Shown here: piece after piece, positions 46,953 through 59,470 of the stretch
How positions within the stretch are numbered: position 1 is the stretch's first letter
Layout of the letters: every line of letters starts with the position of its first letter
Assembly: GCF_029168945.1 (NCBI RefSeq)
Contig: NC_083604.1
Span: forward strand, 35,459,686 to 35,523,685
Source: Cannabis sativa
Taxonomy: Eukaryota; Streptophyta; Magnoliopsida; Rosales; Cannabaceae
Reading direction: 5' to 3'
Length of the DNA: 64,000 bases
Made by a program: the position numbers and the translations under genes
The notes under the pieces: model-generated
The model's input: only the letters and a program-made list of their open reading frames with translations
What the model was told of the DNA's origin: nothing
Database searches by the model: none

Positions 46953-48500
46953 TGACCTCAGCTAGCAGAGGACATGGTTAGATCCACCATTGAGTTTGTG
47001 GTAGGTCAGCTTCATAACTTGACGCTGCAATCTGATCTGTTGGAAAGAATTAAAGTCGCTCAGATGACTGATCCAGAGTTAGTGAAAATTAGAGATGAGG
47101 TTTTGGCTGGTCAAGCCAGGGATTTCTCAGTGTCAGACAACGGGATGCTTCTGTATAAAGCTAGGGTTTGTGTTCCAAATAGTGTGGAACTCAAGAACGA
47201 AATCTTTGAGGAGGCTCATTCTACCCCTTATTCTCTGCATCCCGGCACCACTAAGATGTAGCAAGATTTGAAACCGTACTTCTGGTGGAGCGGTATGAAG
47301 AAGAATTTGGTAGAATTCGTATCAAGATGCCTCACTTGTCAACAGATTAAGGCTGAACATCAGAGACCAGCAGGGTTGTTGCAGCCTTTAACCCTACCTG
47401 AATGGAAGTGGGAAGATATCACGATGGATTTTGTGGTTGGGTTACCTAGAACCACGGGCTTATTTGATTCCATCTGGGCAGTGGTGGATCGATTCACGAA
47501 ATCTGCTCATTTTCTGCCTGTTAGAACAACCTTTACAGTGGATCAGTTGGCAGAATTGTCTGTTAGAGAGATTGTAAGACTTCATGGGGTACCGAAGTCT
47601 ATAGTTTCGGATAGAGATCCGAAGTTCACCTCCAAGTTTTGGCAGAGTTTGCAACGAGCAATGGGTACAAAACTGAAATTTAGTACAGCATTCCATCCTT
47701 AGACAGATGGTCAGTTCGAAAGGACAATTCAGATATTGGAGGACATGTTACGAGCCTATGTTACAGATTTCGAAGGCTCTTGGAGTAAATATCTACCGTT
47801 GATAGAATTTTCTTACAAAAACAATTATCAGAGTACGATAGGGATGGATCCCTATGAACTGTTATACGGTAGGAAGTGTAGATCTCCCATCCACTGGGAT
47901 GAGACAGGGGAGAGGAAATACCTTGGTCCGGAGTCAGTGCAGCGGACCAATGAGGCAATTGAGAAAATAAAAGCTAGAATCCTTGCCTCACAGAGTAGAC
48001 AGAAAAGTTACGCAAATCCGAAACACAGAGATGTTGAGTTCCAAGTAGGGGACCATGTGTTTTTACGAGTGTCTCCAATGAAGGGGATCAAACGTTTCGG
48101 GAAAAGAGGCAAGTTATGCCCTAGATTTACAGGACCTTTCGAGATTCTCGAGAAAATAGGTCAAGTGGCATACCAGTTAGCATTGCCTCCTGCTTTATCA
48201 GCAGTTCACAACGTATTCCATGTCTCTATGTTGAGAAAATACGTTTAAAATCCCTCTCATTTACTCAGTTATAAGAGCCTTAAACTGCAGCCAGATATGT
48301 CTTACGAAGAACAGCCAGTGCAGATCCTGGATAGAAAGGATAAAGTCCTTCGGAATAAGACCATAGCATTGGTCAAAGTACTCTGGAGAAACAGCAAGGT
48401 GGAGGAAGCCACCTGGGAGCTAGAATCAGATATGAGAGCTCAATATCCAGAGTTATTCAGGTTAGATTTCAGGGACGAAATCCTTTTAAGGGGGGAATAG
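46953..48500 (+). pseudogene. pol: Chromodomain Gypsy integrase with C-terminal chromodomain
   Basis: The zinc-binding HHCC domain spans EEAHSTPYSLHPGTTKM, an in-frame TAG (47259-47261), and SRCLTCQQIKAEH. The catalytic core has ITMDFVVGLP (first Asp at 47427-47429), SDRDPKFTSKFW, a TAG at 47700-47702, then IQILEDMLRAY with the Glu. The GPF/Y module reads FTGPFEILEKIGQVAYQL. After a TAA at 48246-48248 the chromodomain follows: VQILDRKDKVLRNK, VKVLWRNSKVEEATWE and YPELF. It would direct insertion toward particular chromatin. The final stop is TAG 48498-48500, next to the polypurine tract. Confidence 0.93.
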
Positions 48501-48501
48501 T
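48486..48501 (+). other. Polypurine tract of chromodomain Gypsy element
   Basis: TTAAGGGGGGAATAGT directly precedes the 3' LTR and overlaps the end of the pol frame. Confidence 0.85.
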
Positions 48502-50820
48502 TGTAAAGACCGCTTAGTTTAATTTGAAAATTAGCAGTTAATCATGTTTAATTATGAAAATTATTTATAGATATTTAAATAATTATTTATACTGTTATTA
48601 TTTGAATTCTGAAATGCATTTTATGTCATATAGTGATTTTCATAATTTTGCATTTCTGGTGCCCAGTAACATGGAACTCGGTGTTTGGCTCAGTAAAATC
48701 ACAACTTAGTATGTTAGTATTGTGGGACGGGTTTTTAGACATTGGGAATGTCGGGATTGGCCGGGAATTTAGAATTTCCCAAAATACCCCTTTAGTGCTC
48801 TTTATGTTATTTTAGTGTGAAGGGGCAAATGGTCATTTTGCCCCATTTATGTTTTGTCCTTCAGTGGACTTAGAAATAGGAAATTTAAATGTTATTTGAT
48901 GGTTATGTTGGCTGAAATAAAAAGTTTATGTTGCATTTATTTTCATTTTCCAAACTTAGAAAAAATTAGAAAATTCTCAAGCTCTTTCTCTCTCTCTCTT
49001 TTCGGCCAAGATTGGGGGGCTGCTAGGGCTGTGATTCCTTGCTAAATTCAAGTGTTTTTCTCAAGTTCATAGTAATTCTAGTAGAGGTAATCCTTATCTA
49101 GCTTCTCTTCTTTTAGTTTCTTTAATTTTGATGAAAAGAATTGGTTTGCATGCTTAGTTTAGGTTGTTGTTGTTGCTGTGATTTTGTATTTGTTTGCAGA
49201 GGTTTAAGCATGATTAGTTGAGGTTAATTAAGCTGCGTGTGATGCATGATAGTTAGGTTGTTTAGAGTTGTGGAATTTTTAGCTCAAAAGTTTAGTTTTC
49301 AAAGTGAAAGTTGAGAAGTTTGTTGCTGTGATTGTTGCATGAGTTTGTGGTTGTTTTCTGCAGCTTTAGTATGCATGTTTAAGTAGTTTTGGACTAATTT
49401 GAATGCTTGATAAGGTTGTTTAACCAAGTTTGAGTTTGAAACTCAAAGCTTGGAGCTCTAATGGCATTTTTAGTATCTGTGTATTCTGGGCTGTTTTAGT
49501 GCTTTGGATTTGTTCTCTAGGGTATTTAGAACAGGTTTGGAAGGTTTGGGGTGAATTGGATTTGATTTGAGCAATGTGTGAATTTTTGAAAGTTTCCTGC
49601 AAGGAACCAGAATTCCGGTTGTGCATCCGGAATTGCGGATGGGGTTCAGGTATTTCCAGAACCGGGATTCCGATTGGGAAATTTTCAGGAACCCTAGATT
49701 TCCTCGTTTATATGTTATTTGGGGTATTGCCATGCTTTTTATCGATAGGGAAACTTTTAGTTCCTAGTTTAAGGGTCCTAGAAGTGATTTAGCGTATCAC
49801 TTATAGTGTTATGATTGTTATGGTTTAGGAGCCTGTAAACCGCCGCGCAGTTTGTTCCAGTCAGGTTGACCGGCACACCTGAATTCAGAATTGAGGTAAG
49901 ATTAGTATAACAGTATGCATATATATTACATGTTTAGCGTGCATGTAGGAAGCCTGTTAGATTACATTAGATATGTTTGTTGGCTTCGAACCATCCGACT
50001 GTGTCACATCGGTACAGGCTAGAGTATGACTACAAGCTAGAGTATGACCAGTGTACCGAGTATAGGCTGACACTGTATCACATCGGTACAGGCTAGAGTA
50101 GAACTAGCAGCTGGAGTATGACAAGTGTACCGAGTATAGGCTGATACTAGATTTTGTGGTTTTCGTACTATTTGACGTATCACATCAGTACAGGCTAGAG
50201 TATGACTAGCAGCTGGACATGACCAGTGTACTGAGTATAGGCTGATATTGTAACACATCGGTACAGGCTAGAGTATGACTAGCAGCCGGAGTATGACCAG
50301 TGTACCGAGTACAGGTTGTTACTTGTCAATTGTACCGTCTTATGAACGTTCAGGACTCAGTATCGTGTGGGACACGACAGTTAGGGTTATGGTCAAAGGT
50401 ATGGGCGTCTGATCATAACTCGGGATTTATGTATGATATTTGATTATGCTTTTCTTACTGAGTCTGTCGACTCATAGTGCTATGTTTATGTGTAGGTGAG
50501 GGCAAGGCTAAGGCTGAAGGACCGTGAGATGGAGCCGGTGGAGATTGTACATGTCGGGGCGGTTAGGCCTGGAGCATACGATCCTCGGGACAGCAAGGCT
50601 ATTTTTGTAATTAGTCGCTAAGTATTTTGTATAGTCAGTGAACTTTTGTAAATGTTTTGTAATCGCGATACCGAGTATTTTTGTGTAAATATTTTATAAG
50701 TTTAATTAAAAAGCAAAAATTTTAATTAATCACGATTTCCATAAACCTCATTGATTAGCAATGAGCTGCACAGTACGTTTAAAAATCACGTAATACGCCT
50801 ATGCTAGTTAGGGTGTTACA
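48502..50820 (+). repeat. 3' LTR of chromodomain Gypsy element
   Basis: The 2319-bp LTR runs from TGTAAAGACCGC to GTGTTACA. The palindrome seen at 42345 is mutated here (CCAGAATTCCGG, CCGGGATTCCGA). It holds a minisatellite at 50004-50325. Confidence 0.93.
50004..50325. repeat. Minisatellite of ~73-bp units in 3' LTR
   Basis: The same four-unit array as in the 5' LTR, including the longer second unit, with small differences such as TACAAGCTAG and GCAGCCGG. The array structure therefore predates insertion. Confidence 0.9.
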
Positions 50821-52174
50821 GGATGACCCTGTAGGTCGTACCACAATTCACCTCCAGTAGTGGAGAGATCAGTAGTGATCCCTCCCTGAAGGGTAGTAAG
50901 CTGGGCACTATGATCCAAATTTCTTACTATCACAGTAGCCATGCTAAAACGACTTAAGTATGCCTTAAGCGTCTCGCCAGGCTGTTGCTCTATGTTTGTG
51001 AGTGAGAATGCTTCGAGTCGCCTATCCCTTGCGGCCTAGAACTACTTTTTGAAGTCCTTAGAAAACTGTTCCCAAGAAGTGATGGAATGATGTGTAAACT
51101 TATTGAACCAGCTGCTTGCTGCTCCAACTAGTGAAGTGGGAAACAAAATACAATGTAGATGTTTGTAACATTGCTAGATGGCATTATAGTATTAAAATTG
51201 TTTAAATGCGAGACCGGATTGGTGGTCCCATCATATGACGAGACGTGGGGATTTTTGAATCCTTGGGGAAAAGGAGTATTCATGATGTTTAGATTATATG
51301 GCTCGAGTTACTCATCTGAGTCATATCTAGATTATTTTCCTTGCTTGCCGACTTGATACCTTCTGAACTTATCCTCAAACTCATATATTCCCAATTAGAT
51401 TAGATCCCCTAGCTTTGGACCGAGTTGTTGGCGAAGATCAAGTTTTCTCTGGTGCAAGTGTTCTCAAAGATCCGGTTGGTTATAATTGCTAGCAGACCTC
51501 ATCCTACTTACAGACTTTGTCCTACTCATGGATCTCGACCTGCTCATGGAACTTGTCCTTGAGTGACTTGTAGTTTTACTCGTGCTTGTGCTTTCTTGAT
51601 CATTGTTGCGATGAGTAATTTCTCCTCCTGGCATTGATCGGTTGTGGGTTCTTGTGCGCCCCGAGGTAACAATTGCCTCTTCACGTCCCATTCTACTCCC
51701 TTGGGTGTGGTTCATTGTGTGTCCCCTACTAGAGTTTGTACGTGCCCCTTCCCTTTTTTGTTTGAGAAGAACGTTGGCAACGCCTCGTTGGTGACCCACG
51801 TCCTCAAGGTTGAGTCCCAGGATTCTCCTTGTTTCCACGAGGGTTTTCTCGTTTCCTAGTTTCTGGTCGCCTTTTGTTCTCATTTCTGTGAGACGGCTCT
51901 AGCGGATTATTTGGTTGTTCATTTTAAGGGAGAGCCTCAGTTTCCCCAGGTTGTTCTTCCTAAGCGTTTTGAGGGTTCTCCTGAGCTGTATTATTATCCT
52001 GTGCCGCTCTGGTCGCAGCTGCCTCACGTTCCAACTCAGCATTCCATCGGTTTGCCTCCTTCAGGCGGCGTCTGAGTTGGTAGTTTTCCGACTCGATGAT
52101 TGACACGTATCTTGCTGGATCGTAGGCACCATTCTCACCAGTTTGCTTGTCTTGGGCTCTACCAATGTTCATTT
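50821..52174 (-). pseudogene. Tat-type gag, N-terminal part
   Basis: On the minus strand an ORF from 52172 (MNIGRAQDKQTGENG...) to 51960 contains a predicted coiled coil (SIIESENYQLRRRLKEANRW). A second ORF (51883-51464) is rich in Ser-Arg repeats (SMSRSRSMSRTKSVSRMRS). Farther left, frames encode the capsid motif EQQPGETLKAYLSRF (about 50950-50990), typical of the retrotransposon gag domain. Frameshifts separate the parts. The ATG sits two bases from the LTR that starts at 52175, so the 5' untranslated region and 5' LTR of this element lie beyond the next insertions. Confidence 0.75.
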
Positions 52175-53974
52175 TGTTGGGATTTATGCCCTAAATAAAA
52201 CCCATTTCAATCTAATTTGATTTGTTATCAATGAAAGATTAGAAGTCACTTATGTTTACATGTAGTTTTCATGTTTGTGGTTTAATATATACAAAATTTG
52301 TTAAGTCCAAAACATATAGTCATTTACAATTACAGTGATGTCAACACAGTGGAATGTGATTGTGATTATAATCAGGGATGAAGTATACTTACACTTTGCA
52401 TAAGTGTTATGTTCTTTCCAGAACATTGGCAAAGTATACTAGTTTTGAATGTATGGAGTATACATTCGACTGGACCGATATTGATCGTGTTAAAGATATT
52501 ATAATCTTACCATTGTATCTTTCTAAGTCAACATCACTAGTTGATCTTAGATCAAAAGATCTCAATCCTGACATGGTTAGGTTCAATCTCAGGAGTGCTA
52601 TTCATGTTCTTTGATTTCTTAGTTAAGCCTACTTTCTGGTCAGGGTGATACGTACATTTTGGGAACATAATAGTATGATTGAGTGGGAGCGCTAAACATA
52701 GATATGGAATCTATAGCTTCTATCAGGACATAGAAGTGACGCGATGATTTCCTTCGAGCTTGGCTTAATAGAGGTAAATGGAAGAGCTCTTATTTCAGTG
52801 ATTACATTTTAGTTCACTGAAATATCATTTACAGGAAGTTAAGTGTTTTAAGGATAAAACACATTGTGGAGTGAAACGGTAAAATTTATTCCTACTCCGT
52901 GTAAATCATCTATACAGGATCTTTGATTATTGAGATTAGAACGATGGTTAAATGTTGATAGCGTATCTATATCGTGGAACATATAAAGCGTTCTATATGA
53001 CTGAGAGTGCAATTCCAAGTTCTATAAGTTGATGCGACAAAGAATTAATAAGTTAGGGAATTTACTCGGTAAATTCTAGTTGGGCTTATTGGAAGCTTAG
53101 TTGTATAGGCCCATGGTCTCCATACTAGTTGAGACCATACTGCTTGTAAGACTCAAATAGTTGATTTTAATTAATCAATTATAATTCTAAAATTAGACTA
53201 TGTCTTGTTTATGAATTTTCATTAAGCAAGGGCTTAATTGTGAAGAAAAGAGATTCAAGGTTTTATTTTTAATTGAAAGACTTTATTATGTCTAATTAAT
53301 AATATATTAAATGGCAATTTTATTTGATAATTAATTTTAGTTATTAAATAATTAGTTTTGGCATTTAAATGGTTCGAATTGGAAAAATAGCATTTTTGAG
53401 AAAATAAAGGGAAAATTGTCAAAATTGGAAAAATACCCAAGTTCGGCCCATTAACTATGGCCGACCACTCCTAAGGGATTTTCCACTTAATATTTTCATT
53501 ATTTTAATGCCTAATAATTCCTAACCTATACCTAGTGGTTACCTATAAATAAATAGTGATGGCTCACACTTAAATTAGATGAAATTTTTGTCTTTAGAAA
53601 AATTGAGCTGCCTATTCTATACCTATAGCCGAACCTATACCCCTCTCTTTTGTTCTTCAAATTTTTATACCCTTGAGTGATAGAGTGAGTGCCCACACAC
53701 ATGAAGTGGTATCTCAATCATAGGGTGGAAGATTGTGAAGAATGCAGATTGAAGAGAAGGACAGATCGTGGTCAGATCTTGGTGATACTCTGCAACAGAC
53801 AGGATACAAGGGTTAGAGATCTGAGTGGGAGGAGACATCATATTCTGCTGCACCCAATGTAATGTTTCCTAAACTTTATATGTGTTTAATTTTATTGTTT
53901 TAGAAATTCATATTAGGATGGTAATGAAACATACTTGTTAGTAAATCTAGATCCTGGTAAAACATATTCCAACA
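52175..53974 (+). repeat. 5' LTR of Copia element III (subfamily C)
   Basis: The 1800-bp LTR runs from TGTTGGGATTTATGCCC to CCAACA, with TATAAATAAATAG near 53545. It is shorter than subfamilies A and B owing to small deletions, one near 52370 removing about 60 bp present in subfamily B. Confidence 0.9.
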
Positions 53975-53976
53975 AC

Positions 53977-53988
53977 TGGCCTCAGAGC
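53977..53988 (+). other. PBS variant of element III
   Basis: TGGCCTCAGAGC, identical to the variant at 28767 and different from the canonical TGGTATCAGAGC at 22759. Confidence 0.75.
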
Positions 53989-56900
53989 CATGGTAATGAT
54001 TTACTTTCATGAAATATGAATTAAAATGATGATTTGTGTTGATTTGGATGGCTTCATGTGGTTTATGTGCTTATGTGATGATAATTTAGAAATCACAATG
54101 TAAATTACCGAAATATTTTTTATTTCGATCTAGAATTATTTTTTTTTTTGAAAACTAGACAAAAAATTAATAAATTTAGACTTTTACAGAACCTAATTTG
54201 GATTTTTTATGAATTAGTTATGATTTTTTGAATTTGAACAAAAATATGAGGATTTGAATGTACACACATGCGCGCACGAGGCTTGGTGCCACTCGGACAC
54301 GCAGGCTCATTCAGACAGAAATGGCCGAGATTACTCGGACACGCCTTGTCTGAACAGGCTGCATGCGCTGAGGTTTCTGGGCCACAGAGGCTGCACGCAG
54401 TCTCGTTCCTCGGCCATCACCTTGCTTGCGTGCGCGCAGGGGTATGCATTGCATACCCTTGTGCCTGAAACTTGTTTTATTCATATCTTTTGATTCAAAA
54501 ATCGTTTTTCATTGAAAAAAAATCAATTTTTGGTAGAATTTTGTGTATAATCTGAATTTTCAATTAAAAATCTTATTGTCAGAATAAAATTAATTTTTAT
54601 TAATTTTTTTAATTAATTAAAATTAGTTGTAGATATTAGTATGCTTTGCCTTTTAAAAATTTGATTTCTCACAAAAAGAGCCTTATGGTTAATTTTGAAA
54701 TTTTAGATTATTTAATTTTAATTATAAGATCAAATATTACATTTTTTTATTAAATTTGAATGATCTTACTTTGATATTAAAATATTATCTTTAAAAATAA
54801 TCTTGTTCAAATTTCAAAATTTGCTAACCATATCATCTTTTTTCAATTTTTTTCTTTAAAATATATTGTATTAATTAAAATTATAAGATTAGGAATATGT
54901 TACTTTAACATTTTATCTTATTAGATATTTTTTTATTAAAAATTATATTTTGGCAAAAATAACATAAAATTTTTGAAAAGTTGGTTAGTTTAAGTTTGAA
55001 TTGAAATTTTAGGGTTTCAAACCATAAATTTTTCAAACTTATTTTTTTAATAAAATTGAAAATATTCTAACCATATAAAAATATTTTATTTTTCAAATAG
55101 TTTATTTTGTAATTTTTAAATTTATTAAATTATAAGACTTAGAATATAATATTAGGAGTATCTAAATTTAAATTTCAAGATATTATATTATATTATCTTA
55201 TTAGAAGTTTAAATAAATTTAAATTTTGAATAAACTTGAAATTGGAAAAATTGGTTAGCTATTTTTTATTTTAAGTTAGAATTTAGGAAATTTAGGAGTT
55301 TGTTAAGTTTTGATTTTTTTTTCAAATATCTCTAACAAATTTAATTTAAATTCTAGTTAACCTATTTATTTTAAATTTAAATTTTTTTAAAAAAAAATTA
55401 AAATTGAGATATTTTAGCCTACTTTCCAGATTTTCCAGATGAGTTACTTGTTTTGGTTTGTATTGTTTAATTATTTTATTATATATATTAAAATTATTAC
55501 AAACCTATTATTTATTTGATCTAAATTGCTATGATTAACTTGTTGACAGATCAAATGATCTGATTTTAGTCATAGTCCAATTGTCAATAGATCTTATAAA
55601 TAATTTGTAACAGGTAAATTTTGCAATTTCTTTTATCTGTGTAAACCTCGTAACATGATAGGGTCAATCCAAATTATTTGACCTGTGTGAGCCTATATGT
55701 TTTCTATTGGGCTTAGATGCATATAGGAAGCCCATTTAAATTTTACTAAGTAAATGGACTAGGTTGCTAAAATAAACTTTCTCTTAGGTGCATTAGAATT
55801 GGGCTTAATCAATAATAACAATTATTTATTTAAAGGTTAAATTCCTCTCCTTTGGGCCTTGTGTGAGAGTTAGGGGGCCAATAGCAATGGGTATGACATA
55901 CTGAACCCAGCCCTCCCTCACATGAACCACCCCAATTACGAAAACTCATTTGCCTTATTTAAATAATTGTATTAGGTTAATTATATTAGTCTAACCTAAT
56001 TTAAAATTGAATTAGCAACATAATTAACTTTTAAAATAGATGAAATTTATTTTTCATTTAATACTTTAAAGTTAATTTTAGAAAAACACTTAGTTCATTG
56101 AAATATATTCTAGATAGTTATTTCTAGTACTAGTTATTTTTTCTAATATTTAATTAAGAAAATATTTTAAGTTGAAAATTAATTATTTATTAATTTTGGA
56201 CCAACTTAATTTAAAAATATTTTCCTAGTACTAAATTAGAATTAATAATTAAGTTTCTTTTAAACTTGATTATTTAATTCTTGTATTTAATACATTTAAT
56301 TAAATAGAAAATTAAATATTTAAGTTGATTTCTTTAATGATACTTAAATATTATTATTTTCGGGACATTTAATTAAATAGAAAATTATTTTAAGTTCGAA
56401 ATTTAATTTCAGAAACTTAAATTTGAATAGTTTTCAAAATATGTTTTATTTTATTTTGTTAATCATTATTTTCGAAATTACATTTAATTATGTAGAAAAT
56501 TTGATTTTTTTTTTTTAAAAAAAGATAGATTAAAGTTGAAAATTAATTATTTTATTAATTAATTTTTGACCAACTTAAATCAATAATTTTTTCATTTAAT
56601 GATTAATTAAAATAAATGAACTAAAATATATTATAATTAGAAAATGAATTAATTAGTCAATGAAAGTCTAGATAGATATTATCTGTTTTGCTTGAAGTAT
56701 CTTTCTAGTAATATTTAATTAAAAAGAAAATTAATATTTAAGTTGATTTTCATCATGATACTTAAATATTTGAATTTTTTCATTATATTTAATTAAATAG
56801 AAAAATAATGTTTTAGTTAAAAATTAATTCTGATTAATTAATTTTGGACCAACATAAAATTAGAATAATTTTTCAAGATTTTCTTATTTTATTTTAGTGC

Positions 56901-57755
56901 TTTTTTAGAGAATTGTATTTATTTTTTAAATACATTTTTGAAATGCAATATATATTTATAGAAAATTTAATTTGAGTTGCAAATTAATTTAAATTATTTT
57001 TTATACAACTTAAATTGAATAATTTTCTAAACATTTATTGAAAATTATTACTAAGATGGAAATAATTCATTTTATTTTCATATCCATCTAAGTATAATTT
57101 TATAAATATTAAATTAAAATTTATAGTTAGAATTTTATTCTAAATTGGAAATTTTAATTAAATATATATTTAAAATAAATAGATTGAAATAAATATTAGA
57201 AGAAAATAAATTTTAAATAATGAGCTTTGTTATTATCAGGATCTTTGATCTCCATTGTTGGTCCTACATAGTCCTTGTTTTAGTGAGTAATCCTCCCTAA
57301 TAGACGAACGTTCATTAGCAATTTAACGCCGTAGAATCTCGAAAGATAAGTACTATTTGTAAGTGTTTTATTTTTAGTATGGAACACCGTAATGGTGGCG
57401 ACTATTAGTAAGACTTACAAAAGTATGAAACAATGGTAGAAGTTCATAAGATAGAATACCCTTGAATCTCGCCTAAACGGGACAACGTTGGATTCTCATC
57501 TTGATCGAATAAAAGGTTGCTAGAATGTTTATCATTTTAAAAGAGCTGACAACTCTATTCAATGGATGGTAGCTTTGACTCTCGCCTAAACGAGACACTG
57601 ATATCAATTTGTTGAAAACCTTGGAAATTATTTAGGATTGTATGTTTTAGTATTTTCGCTTGTCATTCCTACTTGCTATGTGCTAATAATTTCTGAATGA
57701 GATTTTGTGTTGAACCTTACTTGATTTATATTTATTGTTATTTGTAGTATCCAAC
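53989..57755 (+). other. Long AT-rich leader of element III
   Basis: About 3.8 kb without a credible ORF. A GC-rich island (about 54255-54470) includes GGGTATGCATTGCATACCC at 54440-54458. The conserved hairpin block is at 55861-55924, the pre-gag block at about 57220-57640, and ATTTGTAG ends at 57747, nine bases before the gag ATG. Confidence 0.8.
54440..54458. repeat. Perfect 19-base palindrome in leader GC island
   Basis: GGGTATGCA-T-TGCATACCC, the counterpart of 23113-23131. Confidence 0.85.
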
Positions 57756-58577
57756 ATGACAATGACAAACCCCATGGTGTCACTGTTGACTGATAATAAG
57801 CTAAATGGATCTAACTTTTCCAAATGGAGAGAGAACATTAACATTGCTCTCTTTGGTGAAAATTCCCTGTTTGTGTTAACTGAACCTTCTCTTGAGCAGT
57901 CGGGTGATAATGAAACCAAAGTTGTAAAGGAGAAGTACGAGCGTTGGCACAATATCAACAACAAAGCTCGATACTTCATGCTTTCCAGCATGGTTGACAC
58001 CTTGAAAACAAGGTTTGCAAACACTAACACGGCTGCATAAGTCATGAACCAGTTAACTGAACTATTCGGGATGGCATCAATCCAATCTTGCTTTGAAGCG
58101 ACAAGGAATTTCATCAATGCACGAATGAACCCTCATCAGAACGTGCGTGATCACCTTCTCCAAATGGCAAGTTATTTCCCAAAAGCTCAGAATCATGGAG
58201 CTGTTATGGATCAGACAACTGAAGTGAGTCTAATCTTGAACAGTCTGTCTCCAGACTTTCTACCTTACACTTCAAATTATGTCATGAATAAGAAGGAACA
58301 AGACTTTCACGAGTTGGTTAACGACCTTTACACATTTGAAAATTTGATTGGAGGACCACAGAAAAAGGGATCTAAAGCTCATAATTATGGGAATGCTAAT
58401 GGGGCGGCTAAGGCTGAGGCAAACATTTCCTCTACTTCCAAATCCAAGAACAAGAAGAAGTGGAAGAATAGCAAGAAGCCTGTTCAAGCTTTGAAAATAG
58501 TTAAAAAGAAAAAGGCTGCTACTACTGGTGATATACCAAAAGGAAAATGCTTCTATTGCAATGAAAAGGGCCACTAA
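57756..58577 (+). pseudogene. gag: Copia-type gag of element III
   Basis: The gag opens at ATG 57756 (MTMTNPMVSLL; ATG 57762 is the alternative that aligns with the other copies). It contains LNGSNFSKWRENINIAL, FMLSSMVDTLKTRF, a TAA at 58038-58040 in place of a Glu codon, then LTELFGMASIQSCF, LILNSLSPDFLPYTSNY, FENLIGGPQKKGS and the knuckle start CFYCNEKGH. There a deletion with a base change turns the Trp codon into a stop (58575-58577) and shifts the frame; the last Cys is still legible downstream. Two lesions make it a pseudogene, in contrast to the copy in element II. Residues otherwise track the other gags closely. Confidence 0.88.
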
Positions 58578-59470
58578 AACCCCAATGCCCTAAATTTCTA
58601 GCAAAGAAACAAGGTCTTTCTTTTTATGTTATAAACTCATGTGTTTTAGAGAATTATTATCGATTTGGATTATTAATTCTGGACCTACTAACCATGTTTG
58701 TTTTTGTCTTTCTTCTTATTTCAGCTCCAGCTGCTTGAACTCGGATGCTATCTTAGCGAGTTGAATCGGATGGTTGGACAGATGGGTGGAGATAGTCCAA
58801 GATGAAGATAAAGCTCGAAATCTTCTTTTATTATTTTTGAATTAATTGTTTTATTTTCAAAACAATTTGGATTTCAATTATTAGTTTGGGATTTTTATTC
58901 CATATTTTTCATATTATTGCAAACTATTCCTTTTATATTGGAGAATTTTATAATAAAATTTTCTATTTTGAAATGAATTGCATTTATGAATTGAGCTTCA
59001 TTTACTTTATCTTGTGTATGCCAATACCAACTATATTTATATGTTTAATGTTTGTATGTGTATGTGTTTTTATTATTGATACAAATTCTATAGCATATTC
59101 AACTCTGCAAAGAGTTAATACTACATAAACACTTAGAATTTAAATTCTATGTTTATGAATAGTTGTTAATTCTAAAACAATTATTAAGAATTTGTTTAAT
59201 AGAAAGATTTTTTGATCTGATAGCGGTGGAAAAAGTTAAGAATAATATGCAGTTCAACGATCTTTTATATCTATTGAACTCTGGATTATATTCATAACTC
59301 CACATGATCTCTATATCACTAAGAGATGGACCATGATCTCTATATCCCTCATAGGGGTGGATCATAATCTCTACATACTTAGGGGTGGAATATACTATTG
59401 AAATATGAAGTTCATTTTGAATTCTAGACTATATTCAATACACCACAGTACTCTTTGTCACACATATTTG
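58578..59470 (+). pseudogene. Eroded Copia pol of element III (5' part)
   Basis: Just after gag, WIINSGPTNHVCF-like coding around 58660-58705 is the protease site, with the catalytic Asp read as Asn. An integrase-like SDSGGK remnant lies near 59215-59230. Otherwise the text is non-coding. It parallels 3817-4560 and 37348-38050 and is cut at 59470 by an LTR. Confidence 0.65.

Larger units (their letters stand above)
41186..50820 (+). mobile_element. Chromodomain Ty3/Gypsy element (Tekay-type), full length, defective
   Basis: Two LTRs (41186-43532 and 48502-50820), a canonical PBS, a short leader, gag, protease, RT, RNase H, integrase and a C-terminal chromodomain occur in order, 9.6 kb in all. 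The coding region is one frame broken by six stops and one frameshift. Flanking pentamers are AGACG (41181-41185) and GGATG (50821-50825). They match at three of five positions and differ only by transitions, compatible with a decayed duplication. The element lies in the minus-strand Tat gag. The long LTR and chromodomain suit the Tekay/Del clade. Confidence 0.93.
18523..52174 (-). mobile_element. Tat-type Ty3/Gypsy element (minus strand), split by nested insertions
   Basis: Pieces of one minus-strand element are found at 50821-52174 (gag N-terminal), 41021-41185 (gag middle), 20229-20848 (gag C-terminal) and 18523-20228 (protease-RT-RNase H). They are in the right order for one element and are separated by insertions at 20849-41020 and 41186-50820. 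The Copia insertion has a perfect GGAGG duplication, which proves that 20848 and 41021 were adjacent. The 5' end lies right of 52175 beyond another Copia insertion; the 3' end is lost at 18523. It is the oldest layer of this part of the window. Confidence 0.82.
52175..59470 (+). mobile_element. Ty1/Copia-type gag-only element III (5' part)
   Basis: The element has an LTR (52175-53974), PBS variant, long leader, gag (57756-58577) and eroded pol up to 59470, where another LTR is inserted. The 3' end is outside the window. It is inserted just before the gag ATG of the minus-strand Tat element; the 5 bases to its left are CATTT. The LTR belongs to a third subfamily (TGTTGGGATTTATGCCC). Confidence 0.88.

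Noticed and set aside
54254..54493. 79-codon ORF in the GC-rich leader island
   Set aside because: GC-rich sequence lengthens chance ORFs. The island is not conserved as protein in the leader at 22998.
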